A stretch of DNA of 64,000 nucleotides from Blastocatellia bacterium AA13 (GTDB lineage Bacteria > Acidobacteriota > Blastocatellia > UBA7656): positions 30,398 to 94,397 of the forward strand of contig QHVH01000026.1 in assembly GCA_003222245.1 (NCBI GenBank). Direction: 5' to 3'. This document shows, piece after piece, positions 1-7,483 of the stretch. Within the stretch, counting starts at the first letter, position 1; every line of letters starts with the position of its first letter. A program made the position numbers and the translations under genes. The notes below the pieces were generated by a model. That model was given only the letters and a program-made list of their open reading frames with translations. It had not been told where the DNA came from and searched no databases.

Positions 1-706
1 GTTCAAAACCTGAGACAGCGTCGATCAGATCAGGCCGGATCAAATCAGGCCGTCGCTTCAATGTCTTTTCAATCGCCTTGCGTTTACGCCATCGTCCGAT
101 CTCAGCATGATTGCCTCCAATCAGAACATCCGGCACGCGCATACCGCGGAACTCAGGGGGCCTTGTATACTGGGGAAAATCAAGCAAGCCGTCGCTGAAT
201 GATTCTTCCGCAGCCGACTGATCGCATCCAAGCGCTCCCGGCAGCAGCCGCGTCACGGCATCGACAAAAACCATCGCCGGTATCTCTCCACCGGAGAGAA
301 CATAATCACCAATGGAAACTTCGTCCGTCGCAAGCCCCTCAACCACTCGCTCATCCACCCCTTCGTAACGGCCACAAATCAAAATCACGTGTGCTCTCGA
401 CGCATAGTCGCGGGCAGCGCTCTGATCGAAGAGCCTGCCTTGCGGCGAGAGCAATACAATCGAGCGTGCGACATCTTCGGCGGCGAGGGCTTCGGCCGCG
501 CGAAACAGCGGCTCGGGCTTCATCACCATACCCGCGCCGCCTCCGAATGGCCTATCGTCCACCTGACGATGCCGTCCTTCCGCGTAGTCGCGAAGATCGC
601 TTATGCCGATTTCGACGAGGCCCGCTTCGACGGCCCGACGAATTATTCCAAACTCAAAGATCCCCCGGAACATCTCCGGAAAAATCGTTATGATATCGAA
701 CCGCAT
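1..706 (-). CDS. trmD: tRNA (guanine-N1)-methyltransferase TrmD, 3' end beyond window
   Basis: TrmD methylates G37 of tRNAs using S-adenosylmethionine and so protects the reading frame. The reading frame opens at ATG 706 with [13 protein letters not shown], the usual TrmD N-terminus, and stays open to base 1, giving about 235 residues; the C-terminus lies outside. Trefoil-knot hallmarks are visible: [44 protein letters not shown] and RLLPGALG. It is the last visible gene of the ffh-rpsP-khpA-rimM-trmD string, 56 bases after rimM. Neighbours and motifs agree, so the call is firm. Two open frames on the opposite strand here are only shadows. Confidence 0.96.
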   Translation of the reverse strand, partial: MRFDIITIFPEMFRGIFEFGIIRRAVEAGLVEIGISDLRDYAEGRHRQVDDRPFGGGAGMVMKPEPLFRAAEALAAEDVARSIVLLSPQGRLFDQSAARDYASRAHVILICGRYEGVDERVVEGLATDEVSIGDYVLSGGEIPAMVFVDAVTRLLPGALGCDQSAAEESFSDGLLDFPQYTRPPEFRGMRVPDVLIGGNHAEIGRWRKRKAIEKTLKRRPDLIRPDLIDAVSGFE

Positions 707-762
707 CTGTGAAGTTCGAAGCGCGCCCGAGCCTTTCAACAGGAGACTCATCTTCGAGCGGA

Positions 763-1329
763 TCAGCGCGCGTTCTTAATCGGTTTGATATTCAACTCCA
801 ACAATCCCTCGGGCGGATTGACAGTAACGCGCCGCGCTCCCGGATCTACATCAACGCATATTTCGGAGGTAAACGGAATTAGAATTTCATCTCCTCCGGC
901 GGATTCAATAATCAGAAGCGGGGCCGATCCGGTTGACAGCAAGCTCTTCACGATTCCAAGGGGCCTTCCGTCGAGTGTGACCGCTTCGATTCCTACGAGT
1001 TCGTGCTCGTAGAACTGATCCGGCTCGAGCTGCTTTCGATCGGATTCGTCGATGACCAGTCCGGCGCCCACGAGACCCCGGGCCGCATCCATCGTGTCAT
1101 AGCCCTGAAATTTCAAAAGAACGCGGTCCTTTACGAACCTCTTCTTCTCTATCAGGAGGTTCAGACTGGAGCCGTCTCGCGCTCGCAGCCTGACCTCGTT
1201 GTTAACGTCGAACCGCTCGAGGAAATCGGTCTCTATGTCGCATGCGACTTCCCCGTGGACCCCATGTGGTTTGACTATCCGCGCAATCACCACGTCGCCG
1301 TGGGCTGCATTTTTGGAAGACGCGCTCAC
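763..1329 (-). CDS. rimM: Ribosome maturation factor RimM
   Basis: RimM helps mature the 30S subunit, binding ribosomal protein S19 and the 16S rRNA head. The 188-residue product has the normal two-part layout: an N-terminal RimM barrel ([15 protein letters not shown], about residues 14-28) and a C-terminal PRC-like barrel ([36 protein letters not shown]). It starts with GTG at 1329, and that G is the last base of the khpA TAG stop (TAGTG), so the two genes are translationally coupled. The GTG start and one-base overlap are read directly from the sequence. Confidence 0.95.
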   Translation of the reverse strand: MSASSKNAAHGDVVIARIVKPHGVHGEVACDIETDFLERFDVNNEVRLRARDGSSLNLLIEKKRFVKDRVLLKFQGYDTMDAARGLVGAGLVIDESDRKQLEPDQFYEHELVGIEAVTLDGRPLGIVKSLLSTGSAPLLIIESAGGDEILIPFTSEICVDVDPGARRVTVNPPEGLLELNIKPIKNAR

Positions 1330-1574
1330 TACTCCAGAATCTCGAGCACGAAACGCTTTCTGAGCTTCATGCCGGCCGCACTGAGGATCGTTCGAATGGC
1401 TCGGGCGGTACGGCCCTGTTTGCCGATCACCTTGCCCAAATCCGGTTGAGCGACTCTCAACTCGAGCACCGTAGTTGCCTCCCCCTCTACTTCATTGATC
1501 GCGACCTGATCCGGGTTGTCCACCAGAGCTTTCGCTACTTCTTCTATCAGCTCCTTTATCGACCCGTTCTTCAT
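1329..1574 (-). CDS. khpA: KH-domain RNA-binding protein KhpA (YlqC family)
   Basis: This is a small (81-residue) single-KH-domain protein of the KhpA/YlqC family. Members bind RNA, and in Firmicutes they work with KhpB/EloR in cell elongation; the role here is inferred. The KH GXXG loop is seen as [16 protein letters not shown] (about residues 49-64). It sits between rpsP and rimM, the standard place for this gene. A clear GGAGGTGG ribosome binding site lies just upstream of ATG 1574. The stop overlaps the rimM GTG by one base. Confidence 0.93.
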   Translation of the reverse strand: MKNGSIKELIEEVAKALVDNPDQVAINEVEGEATTVLELRVAQPDLGKVIGKQGRTARAIRTILSAAGMKLRKRFVLEILE

Positions 1575-1669
1575 TAGCCACCTCCGTATTTATTGGCTGG
1601 TCGGGAAGGAAGAACGCAGATGCAATAGCCGTTCACGGCTGAGCCATGCTCACCGTGTCGTCCTAGCGT

Positions 1670-1927
1670 TTATGCAGTGTCGGCGCTTACAGGCGACGGT
1701 TTGAGTTTAATCAAACTCCGCACCGTGTCGGACGGCTGAGCCCCGCGTTCTATCCAGTAAGTAAGCCGGTCGTGGTTCAGTTTGACCTCAACCGGCCGTC
1801 TGCACGGATCGTAGTACCCAACCGACTCGACAAAACGGCCGTCGCGTTTCGAGCGCTTTTCAGCAACTACAATCCGGTAGAATGGCCTTTTCTTTGCACC
1901 CATTCTCGTCAATCTAATTGAAAGCAA
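1670..1927 (-). CDS. rpsP: 30S ribosomal protein S16
   Basis: S16 is a structural protein of the small ribosomal subunit. The conserved start of the family, (M)[22 protein letters not shown], and the block [12 protein letters not shown] are present. A longer reading is open from a TTG at 1948, but family length and N-terminus point to TTG at 1927: GGAGGT (1938-1933) lies five bases upstream of it, and the resulting 85-residue protein begins exactly where other S16 proteins do. A TTG start for a highly expressed ribosomal protein is mildly unusual. The gene is second in the ffh-led cluster. Confidence 0.95.
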   Translation of the reverse strand: MLSIRLTRMGAKKRPFYRIVVAEKRSKRDGRFVESVGYYDPCRRPVEVKLNHDRLTYWIERGAQPSDTVRSLIKLKPSPVSADTA

Positions 1928-2059
1928 TCCGCACCTCCGTCCTTGCAATTTCCAACCCAGAGCAATTTCCAGCCCAGAACTGGATTTCTTTTATCATACG
2001 AGTAATCGGGCCGCCCAATCCTCGCCGCAAAGCGGAATCGAGATGCCCCCGCGCTGATT

Positions 2060-3484
2060 TCATTTTTTCTTTTTCTTCTTTCTGCGCTTGGTAGCCTTAC
2101 GCCGGCCGCCGAAACCCATTCCGCCGGCCAGTCCCGCGCCTAACTTTCCGCCGAGTCCCCCCATTAAGCTTCCGAGTCCGCCCGCGGTCATCATACGCAT
2201 CATTTTTCGCATCTCGACATATTCGCGAACCATAGCGTTTACGTCCTGAACCGTGGTACCGCTTCCATTCGCGATTCGCTTGCGGCGCGATGCATTTAGT
2301 ATCGAATGATCTTCGCGCTCTTTGAGTGTCATCGAGTTGATGATGGCTTCCGTGAACTTAAGCTTCCGCTCCATCTCACCCATCTGTTCGGGAGTCACTC
2401 GCATGCCTCCGAACAATCCTGACGGCAGCATGTCCATCAGCTTATCGAAGGAGCCCATTCGCTTGACCTGGCGAAGCTGATCGCGAAAATCTTCCAGAGA
2501 GAATCGGTCGCGGGCGATCTTTTGGCGAAGCTCTTCGGCCTTCTCCTCATCCACTTCGGATTGAACTTTCTCAATCAGAGAAAGCACGTCGCCCATTCCC
2601 AGTATCCGCTGTGCAATACGGTCCGGATAAAAGGGTTCGATCGCGTCGTAGCGTTCGCCTACGCCGATGAATTTTATCGGTTGGCCGGTTACTTCTTTGA
2701 CCGACAGCGCCGCTCCGCCTCGCGCGTCGCCTTCCATTTTCGTGAGGATTACGCCGGTGATGCCGACTTTCTCGTGAAACTCCTGAGCGGAGCGAACGGC
2801 GTCTTGTCCGGTCATCGCGTCGGCGATGAACAGGATTTCCGAAGGCAGCGTCTCCTGCTTGAGCTGCTGGAGCTCGATCATCAATTCTTCGTCGACGTGC
2901 AGGCGGCCTGCCGTGTCCAGCAGCAGCGTGTCGTATCCCACGAGCTGGCACTCGCGAACGGCCTGTCTGGCAAGCTCGAGCGGTGAATCGACGCCCGGTA
3001 CATCAAAGACAGGCATACCGATCGATTGTCCAATCAGGGCGAGTTGCTGGCGGGCAGCGGGACGATAAACGTCGACCGATACAAGAAGCGGGCACCGCTT
3101 CTGCTGCTCCGCAAGCATTTTGGCCAGCTTGCCGGTCGTCGTCGTTTTCCCCGAGCCCTGAAGGCCGACGATCATTACTACATTGGGAATTCGCTTGGTG
3201 AATAAGAGTTGGGTGGATGTGCCGCCGAGTACATCGACAAGCTCGTCGTATACGAGTTTGATTACTTGCTGCGCGGGTGAGAGCGAGCCTACGACCTCTT
3301 CTCCCACCGCTTTCGCTTTAAGCCTGTCTACAAGGCTCTTTACGACTTTGTAATTGACGTCCGCCTCGAGCAGGGCGATGCGAATCTCACGCATAGCGCT
3401 GTCGATGTGCGCCTCGGTTAATCTGCCCTGGCCCCGCAGATCCTTGAGCACTTTTTTCAGTTTGTCTGAAAGCGCTTCAAACAT
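2060..3484 (-). CDS. ffh: Signal recognition particle protein Ffh (SRP54)
   Basis: Ffh is the GTPase of the bacterial signal recognition particle; with 4.5S RNA it brings ribosomes making membrane proteins to FtsY. The 474-residue product starts at MFEALSDKLKKVL, the normal N-terminus. An in-frame upstream extension of 12 residues is possible but not family-like. The G-domain motifs GLQGSGKTTTTGKLA (P-loop), DTAGR and TKMEGDARGG are visible, followed by a Met/Gly-rich M domain ending in a very basic lysine tail. It leads the cluster with rpsP, khpA, rimM and trmD. The 4.5S RNA gene was not found in this window. Confidence 0.97.
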   Translation of the reverse strand: MFEALSDKLKKVLKDLRGQGRLTEAHIDSAMREIRIALLEADVNYKVVKSLVDRLKAKAVGEEVVGSLSPAQQVIKLVYDELVDVLGGTSTQLLFTKRIPNVVMIVGLQGSGKTTTTGKLAKMLAEQQKRCPLLVSVDVYRPAARQQLALIGQSIGMPVFDVPGVDSPLELARQAVRECQLVGYDTLLLDTAGRLHVDEELMIELQQLKQETLPSEILFIADAMTGQDAVRSAQEFHEKVGITGVILTKMEGDARGGAALSVKEVTGQPIKFIGVGERYDAIEPFYPDRIAQRILGMGDVLSLIEKVQSEVDEEKAEELRQKIARDRFSLEDFRDQLRQVKRMGSFDKLMDMLPSGLFGGMRVTPEQMGEMERKLKFTEAIINSMTLKEREDHSILNASRRKRIANGSGTTVQDVNAMVREYVEMRKMMRMMTAGGLGSLMGGLGGKLGAGLAGGMGFGGRRKATKRRKKKKKK

Positions 3485-3765
3485 TATGATGGTGCACTCC
3501 GGCGGAAAAAACGGAAACAAGTAACCTATTATGATGCGGCTGGACTGTCAAGGTGCGCCGGCCTTTCCAACCTTTTGCGCCTGCGGCTTGTACAGGTCGC
3601 GCCGCGATAATAGAATACCCCCTCTCGCCTAATGTTACTTTGGTTTAGCTGTGCGGTAGTTAGAGTCTCCGGCTGAGACTCCGGGTTGCGCTGTATGTGT
3701 TGGCAGGCCGCGAAAGATTCGACTGGCCGGCTTGTTCTTCAAACCTGGATCGAGACGATCCTGCG

Positions 3766-4551
3766 ATGGCTGAGACGCAATTTCAAATCAAATCCTCCTG
3801 GGCCGCACTACCGCTCGAGCTTATCGTTGGCGTCATTTTCTTTGCCCACGGACTGCAAAAGCTCGCCGACATACCTGCGTTTGGAGCAAACGTCATGGCC
3901 CCCCTGGGCATTCCCGCATGGATCGCGTATCTGGTCACCGCCGCCGAGTTTGGAGGGGCGATACTGCTGTTGACCGGAGTACTGGTTCGGCTCGGAGCCT
4001 TCGGCCATCTTTGCGTCATGGCTGTCGCCATCGTCCAGGTTCATTGGAAAAACGGACTCGTGGGGCCAGGAGGCTTTGAGTATCCATTGAGCTTGTTCGC
4101 CGCGTCCGTCGCGCTCTTGATTCTCGGCTCCGATCCATTATCTATTCAGCGCAACGCAAGCGACTACTTCAGGAGATCGGACGCAGTCGGAGGACCCAGC
4201 CGTCGAGAGTTTATCGACATCACACTGGTAACGGTAAAAATAGCGGGGATACTGTTGATCCTGGCAGGCGTCGGCATAGTCGTCGCTCGTCAATATCTGG
4301 CGATTCCGGACGGAACCGTACCATTGGTGATCCTAGTGACTGCGGGCCTCGCGTCATTTTTGACAGGCGCGACTCTGATATTCGGTAAAATCTGGGCGTA
4401 CGTTCCGGCATTCGTGCTCGCCAGGCTGTATCTGGCCGGCGGAGTCTTGCTGTCGTTCTGGGTGAAGTTTGCGGTGCGAGGAGGATCAACCCTGCTCGTG
4501 GGTATGCTTATGCTCTTCCTGCTTCGCCGCGCGAGACGCCGCTCGTCTTGA
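3766..4551 (+). CDS. DoxX-family integral membrane protein
   Basis: The first half (about residues 10-130) matches the DoxX pattern of four membrane helices, for example LELIVGVIFFAHGLQKL and AAEFGGAILLLTGVLVRLGA. DoxX proteins are around 130-150 residues, so this 261-residue protein has roughly double length. After a short soluble linker (residues about 130-160) four more hydrophobic segments follow, and it ends in an Arg-rich tail (LLRRARRRSS). ATG 3766 is preferred over an upstream in-frame start because the intervening 23 residues are not membrane-like. The function is not known with confidence; DoxX proteins are linked to quinone or redox processes. It stands 50 bases ahead of an MFS gene on the same strand. 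Confidence 0.72.
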   Translation: MAETQFQIKSSWAALPLELIVGVIFFAHGLQKLADIPAFGANVMAPLGIPAWIAYLVTAAEFGGAILLLTGVLVRLGAFGHLCVMAVAIVQVHWKNGLVGPGGFEYPLSLFAASVALLILGSDPLSIQRNASDYFRRSDAVGGPSRREFIDITLVTVKIAGILLILAGVGIVVARQYLAIPDGTVPLVILVTAGLASFLTGATLIFGKIWAYVPAFVLARLYLAGGVLLSFWVKFAVRGGSTLLVGMLMLFLLRRARRRSS

Positions 4552-4601
4552 GCTTCGTTCGAATCACTCGCGCGTGCGGCGCTAATCGACGCTGATCAAC
4601 A

Positions 4602-5873
4602 ATGTCACAACCCGAACTGATCAAATCAAAGGATACCACTGCTCCGGCGATGCCCTGGTATTCGGATATTTCCAAAGACCAGTGGAACACGTTGATTGCG
4701 GCGATGCTGGGGTGGATGCTCGACGCAATGGACTTTGTCCTTTACGTCATGGCGCTCACCACGCTGCAGAATGAGTTCAAGTACGGAGCCGACATCGCAG
4801 GTCTCCTCAGCTCTGCGGCCCTTGTCACTTCGGCTTTTGGTGCAATGCTCTTTGGCGTGTTGGCTGACCGCATAGGCCGAACCCGTGCATTGATGGCCAC
4901 CATAATTACGTATTCGCTGTGCTCGCTCGGTACGGCGACTTCGCAGAATTTCGTACAACTGATGATATGGAGGGCTGCGCTTGGCCTTGGATTGGGCGGC
5001 GAGTGGTCCTCGGGCGCGGCTCTTGTGAGTGAGACCTGGCCGGCGGAGCATCGTGCTAAGGCGATCGGCATCATGCAATCGGGCTGGGCACTAGGCTATA
5101 TGGTTGCAGCTTTGCTCACAGCCGCGATCCTTCCGACTATCGGATGGCGTTGGTTGTTCGTGGTCGGAGTTTTCCCCGCGCTGATAGTTTTCTGGATCAG
5201 GAAAGGGGTCAAGGAACCGCAAGTATGGGCGAGCCGCGTTCAGCAAGGGGTGAAAGAACAGCATCCGCTTGCCGCGATTTTCGGCCGCGAGTTGATAGGC
5301 AAGACTATCAAGGCCACTTTACTGACCGGCCTGGTAATGTTTGGTTACTGGGGGCTGTTCACATGGCTGCCGGCTTTTCTGGAGAGCCCGGTCGAACGCG
5401 GCGGAGCGGGTCTCGGAATCGTAAAATCAATGGCCTGGGTAATCCCGATGCAGGCCGGAGCCTTCTTTGGTTACCTCTCATTCGGATTTGTTGCCGATCG
5501 AATAGGCCGCCGTCCTGCTTTCATAATCTATCTTATCGGCGCCGCCATTCTCGTACCGATATATGGACAGATGGCGCGCAGCCCGATTGCGTTAATGGTG
5601 CTTGGCCCCCTCCTCGGATTTTTCGGACACGGCTACTTTAGTTTATTTGGAGTGATGCTGGCGGAGATCTTTCCGACGCGGGCCCGCGCCACGGGACAAG
5701 GGTTTGTGTATAGCACGGGGCGGGCTCTCAGTGCGCTGGGACCGTATTTCATCGGCGCGTTAGCCGTTCGTAGCGGCCTCGGATCGGCGCTGGCTCTTAC
5801 CTCAGCGTTCTTTCTGGCGGGCGCATTAATGATACTCACGTTGCCGGAAAGCCGCGGCAGCAAGCTTGCATAG
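4602..5873 (+). CDS. MFS transporter, metabolite:H+ symporter type
   Basis: A 423-residue, 12-helix major facilitator protein. The loop 2-3 signature GVLADRIGRTRALM and its repeat GFVADRIGRRPAF after helix 8 are both present, as is GLGLGGEWSSGAALVSE in helix 4-5. The latter resembles aromatic-acid or sialate/H+ symporters (AAHS or NanT-like groups), so an organic-acid substrate is likely but not proven. The N-terminus is cytoplasmic and the C-terminus short. It may be cotranscribed with the DoxX-like gene upstream. About 270 bases without a recognisable gene follow. Confidence 0.85.
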   Translation: MSQPELIKSKDTTAPAMPWYSDISKDQWNTLIAAMLGWMLDAMDFVLYVMALTTLQNEFKYGADIAGLLSSAALVTSAFGAMLFGVLADRIGRTRALMATIITYSLCSLGTATSQNFVQLMIWRAALGLGLGGEWSSGAALVSETWPAEHRAKAIGIMQSGWALGYMVAALLTAAILPTIGWRWLFVVGVFPALIVFWIRKGVKEPQVWASRVQQGVKEQHPLAAIFGRELIGKTIKATLLTGLVMFGYWGLFTWLPAFLESPVERGGAGLGIVKSMAWVIPMQAGAFFGYLSFGFVADRIGRRPAFIIYLIGAAILVPIYGQMARSPIALMVLGPLLGFFGHGYFSLFGVMLAEIFPTRARATGQGFVYSTGRALSALGPYFIGALAVRSGLGSALALTSAFFLAGALMILTLPESRGSKLA

Positions 5874-6143
5874 GCTTTTGTGTTCGGCCTGCCGGCGATC
5901 GAGCAGGAATTCAGTAAAGGCCGAAGAAATAAATGTTGATTACCGTTCTGCAATGTTGTATAAGGGGAAAGACGCCTCAATGTTGTGGTGTTGAGTATTG
6001 ACTTTTCTACCTCTAAGACCCGGATCAAAAACCCTGAACTCGTTTTAGAGTCTCACAAGCACTAAACGTTCACTAGGCTTCTGACAACCAGAGTCTATTT
6101 AAAAATTTAGGGCTGTAAATCTATCTCACCAACAGGAGAGTAA

Positions 6144-6560
6144 ATGGATAGGAAGTATAAACAGCGCGGATACCAGCAGGACGACGATCGCGACCGGCGA
6201 CCGCGTCCCGCCAAAGCGCAAAAATCAGATGTACGTGCGCCGCGGATGCCTGCATTTCGGGAAGTAACGAGATGCGCGCTTTGCGGCACTCAAACAAGGA
6301 TCGAGGTCGGTGGAATAGAGTTCTCAGCGCAATGTCAAAAATGCAAATCGGATCTTCATACCTGCAAAAACTGTCTCAATTTCGATCCGGGCGCCCGGTT
6401 TCAGTGCCGCAAACCTGTAACGGAGCGAATTGCAAAGAAAGACATGCGAAACGAGTGCGAATTCTTTGAACCTCGCAAGACAGTGGAACGCGAGACTACA
6501 CAGGCAACAGAACCGACAAGAGATGCCAGGTCAGCATTCGATAAGTTGTTCAAGGTCTAG
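6144..6560 (+). CDS. Cys-rich zinc-ribbon-like protein, function unknown
   Basis: A 138-residue hydrophilic protein. Residues 1-40 are highly charged and rich in Arg, Lys and Asp. The core has four Cys pairs or singles: CALCG, CQKC, CKNC, then C(RKP) and C(EFFEPR), which suggests one zinc ribbon followed by a second metal site. There is no signal peptide or membrane helix, so it is probably cytosolic. A good ribosome binding site (AGGAGAG) precedes ATG 6144. I recall similar unnamed proteins in Acidobacteriota genomes but know no function. The gene is convergent with the aquaporin gene, only 27 bases away. Confidence 0.8.
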   Translation: MDRKYKQRGYQQDDDRDRRPRPAKAQKSDVRAPRMPAFREVTRCALCGTQTRIEVGGIEFSAQCQKCKSDLHTCKNCLNFDPGARFQCRKPVTERIAKKDMRNECEFFEPRKTVERETTQATEPTRDARSAFDKLFKV

Positions 6561-6587
6561 CGTCCCGGACCGGAACAGCGCCAGGTC

Positions 6588-7475
6588 TTAGTTCCTGGCC
6601 GGAAGAAATCTTTTCACAAAATATCGATATACGATTCCGCCGAGCACACCGCCGATTATCGGCCCAACTATATAGAGCCACCACTCGTTGCCCCGAGGCC
6701 CCGGGAAGGCGACTCTGTCATAGCCGACCGTGTACGCGAATAGTCGCGGCCCGAAATCCCTAACCGGATTAACGGCGTCCATCGTCAAAGGCGCGCCTAT
6801 GCCCACTATCGCGGTCACGGTAAGCCCGACGAAAATCGGACCCAGGCCCGCCTGCGGAGTGCCGGTGCTCGTTTCTTCGGTTAACGCGAAGATCATTAAC
6901 AGCAGAAACATCGTCAATACGATTTCGGTCAACAGAGCGCCTGTCGTCGAAACCTTGGCCATCGCGGCTGCATCGATGCCGATACTTCCGGGATTGGGAT
7001 AGAAGCACGAGAAGATCATCATCAGCTTTTGACTGCCCGGCTGACCGATCGAAACTCCGAGCCTTTCAGCAGCGCCGGACCAGAATCCGCGCCACAAACC
7101 GTAAATGCATGCCGATGCCAGATATGCGCCGGCAATCTGGCTCAGGATGAACGGAACTACGCGCCTCAAAGGAAACCCTCGGAGGATAGCCATAGTAATG
7201 GTGACCGCGGGATTGAAGTGCGCTCCTGAAATCGAGCCGGCCACGTAAATTCCAAAAGTAACCGCAAGGCCCCACATAACGGCGACCGCCCATCCATCCA
7301 GCGCGCCCGTCAACACGGCCGCCGCTACAGCTCCGTCTCCCAACAGAATCACGATGAACGTGCCGATAACTTCAGCGACGCATTGGCCTGCCAGGCTTGG
7401 CAGGACTGCCGGCTTCGTTTCTATCGAAGCCTCTTTGCTCACCTGCAAGACTATTTCAGTATTTGTCAGTCCCAA
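6588..7475 (-). CDS. MIP-family channel (aquaglyceroporin)
   Basis: A glycerol-facilitator or aquaporin-type membrane channel with six helices and two half-helix loops. The first loop has the standard SGAHFNPAVT. The second reads NPVRDFGPR, where the family almost always has NPA; the D and R that follow favour the GlpF-like, solute-permeable subgroup. The open frame extends up to an ATG at 7547 inside the upstream gene. However, TTG at 7475 lies just past that gene's stop and has an AGGTG ribosome binding site five bases upstream, so I chose it (295 residues). This makes the gene translationally coupled to the peroxidase gene. Confidence 0.87.
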   Translation of the reverse strand: MGLTNTEIVLQVSKEASIETKPAVLPSLAGQCVAEVIGTFIVILLGDGAVAAAVLTGALDGWAVAVMWGLAVTFGIYVAGSISGAHFNPAVTITMAILRGFPLRRVVPFILSQIAGAYLASACIYGLWRGFWSGAAERLGVSIGQPGSQKLMMIFSCFYPNPGSIGIDAAAMAKVSTTGALLTEIVLTMFLLLMIFALTEETSTGTPQAGLGPIFVGLTVTAIVGIGAPLTMDAVNPVRDFGPRLFAYTVGYDRVAFPGPRGNEWWLYIVGPIIGGVLGGIVYRYFVKRFLPARN

Positions 7476-7483
7476 TGTTTCAC

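Noticed and set aside
199..712. Plus-strand open frames opposite trmD
   Set aside because: They overlap a clear TrmD reading frame on the minus strand and have no domain features.
3663..3681. Short GAGTCTC/GAGACTC hairpin as a terminator of the DoxX upstream region
   Set aside because: It has no following T-run and no gene ends just upstream on the plus strand.
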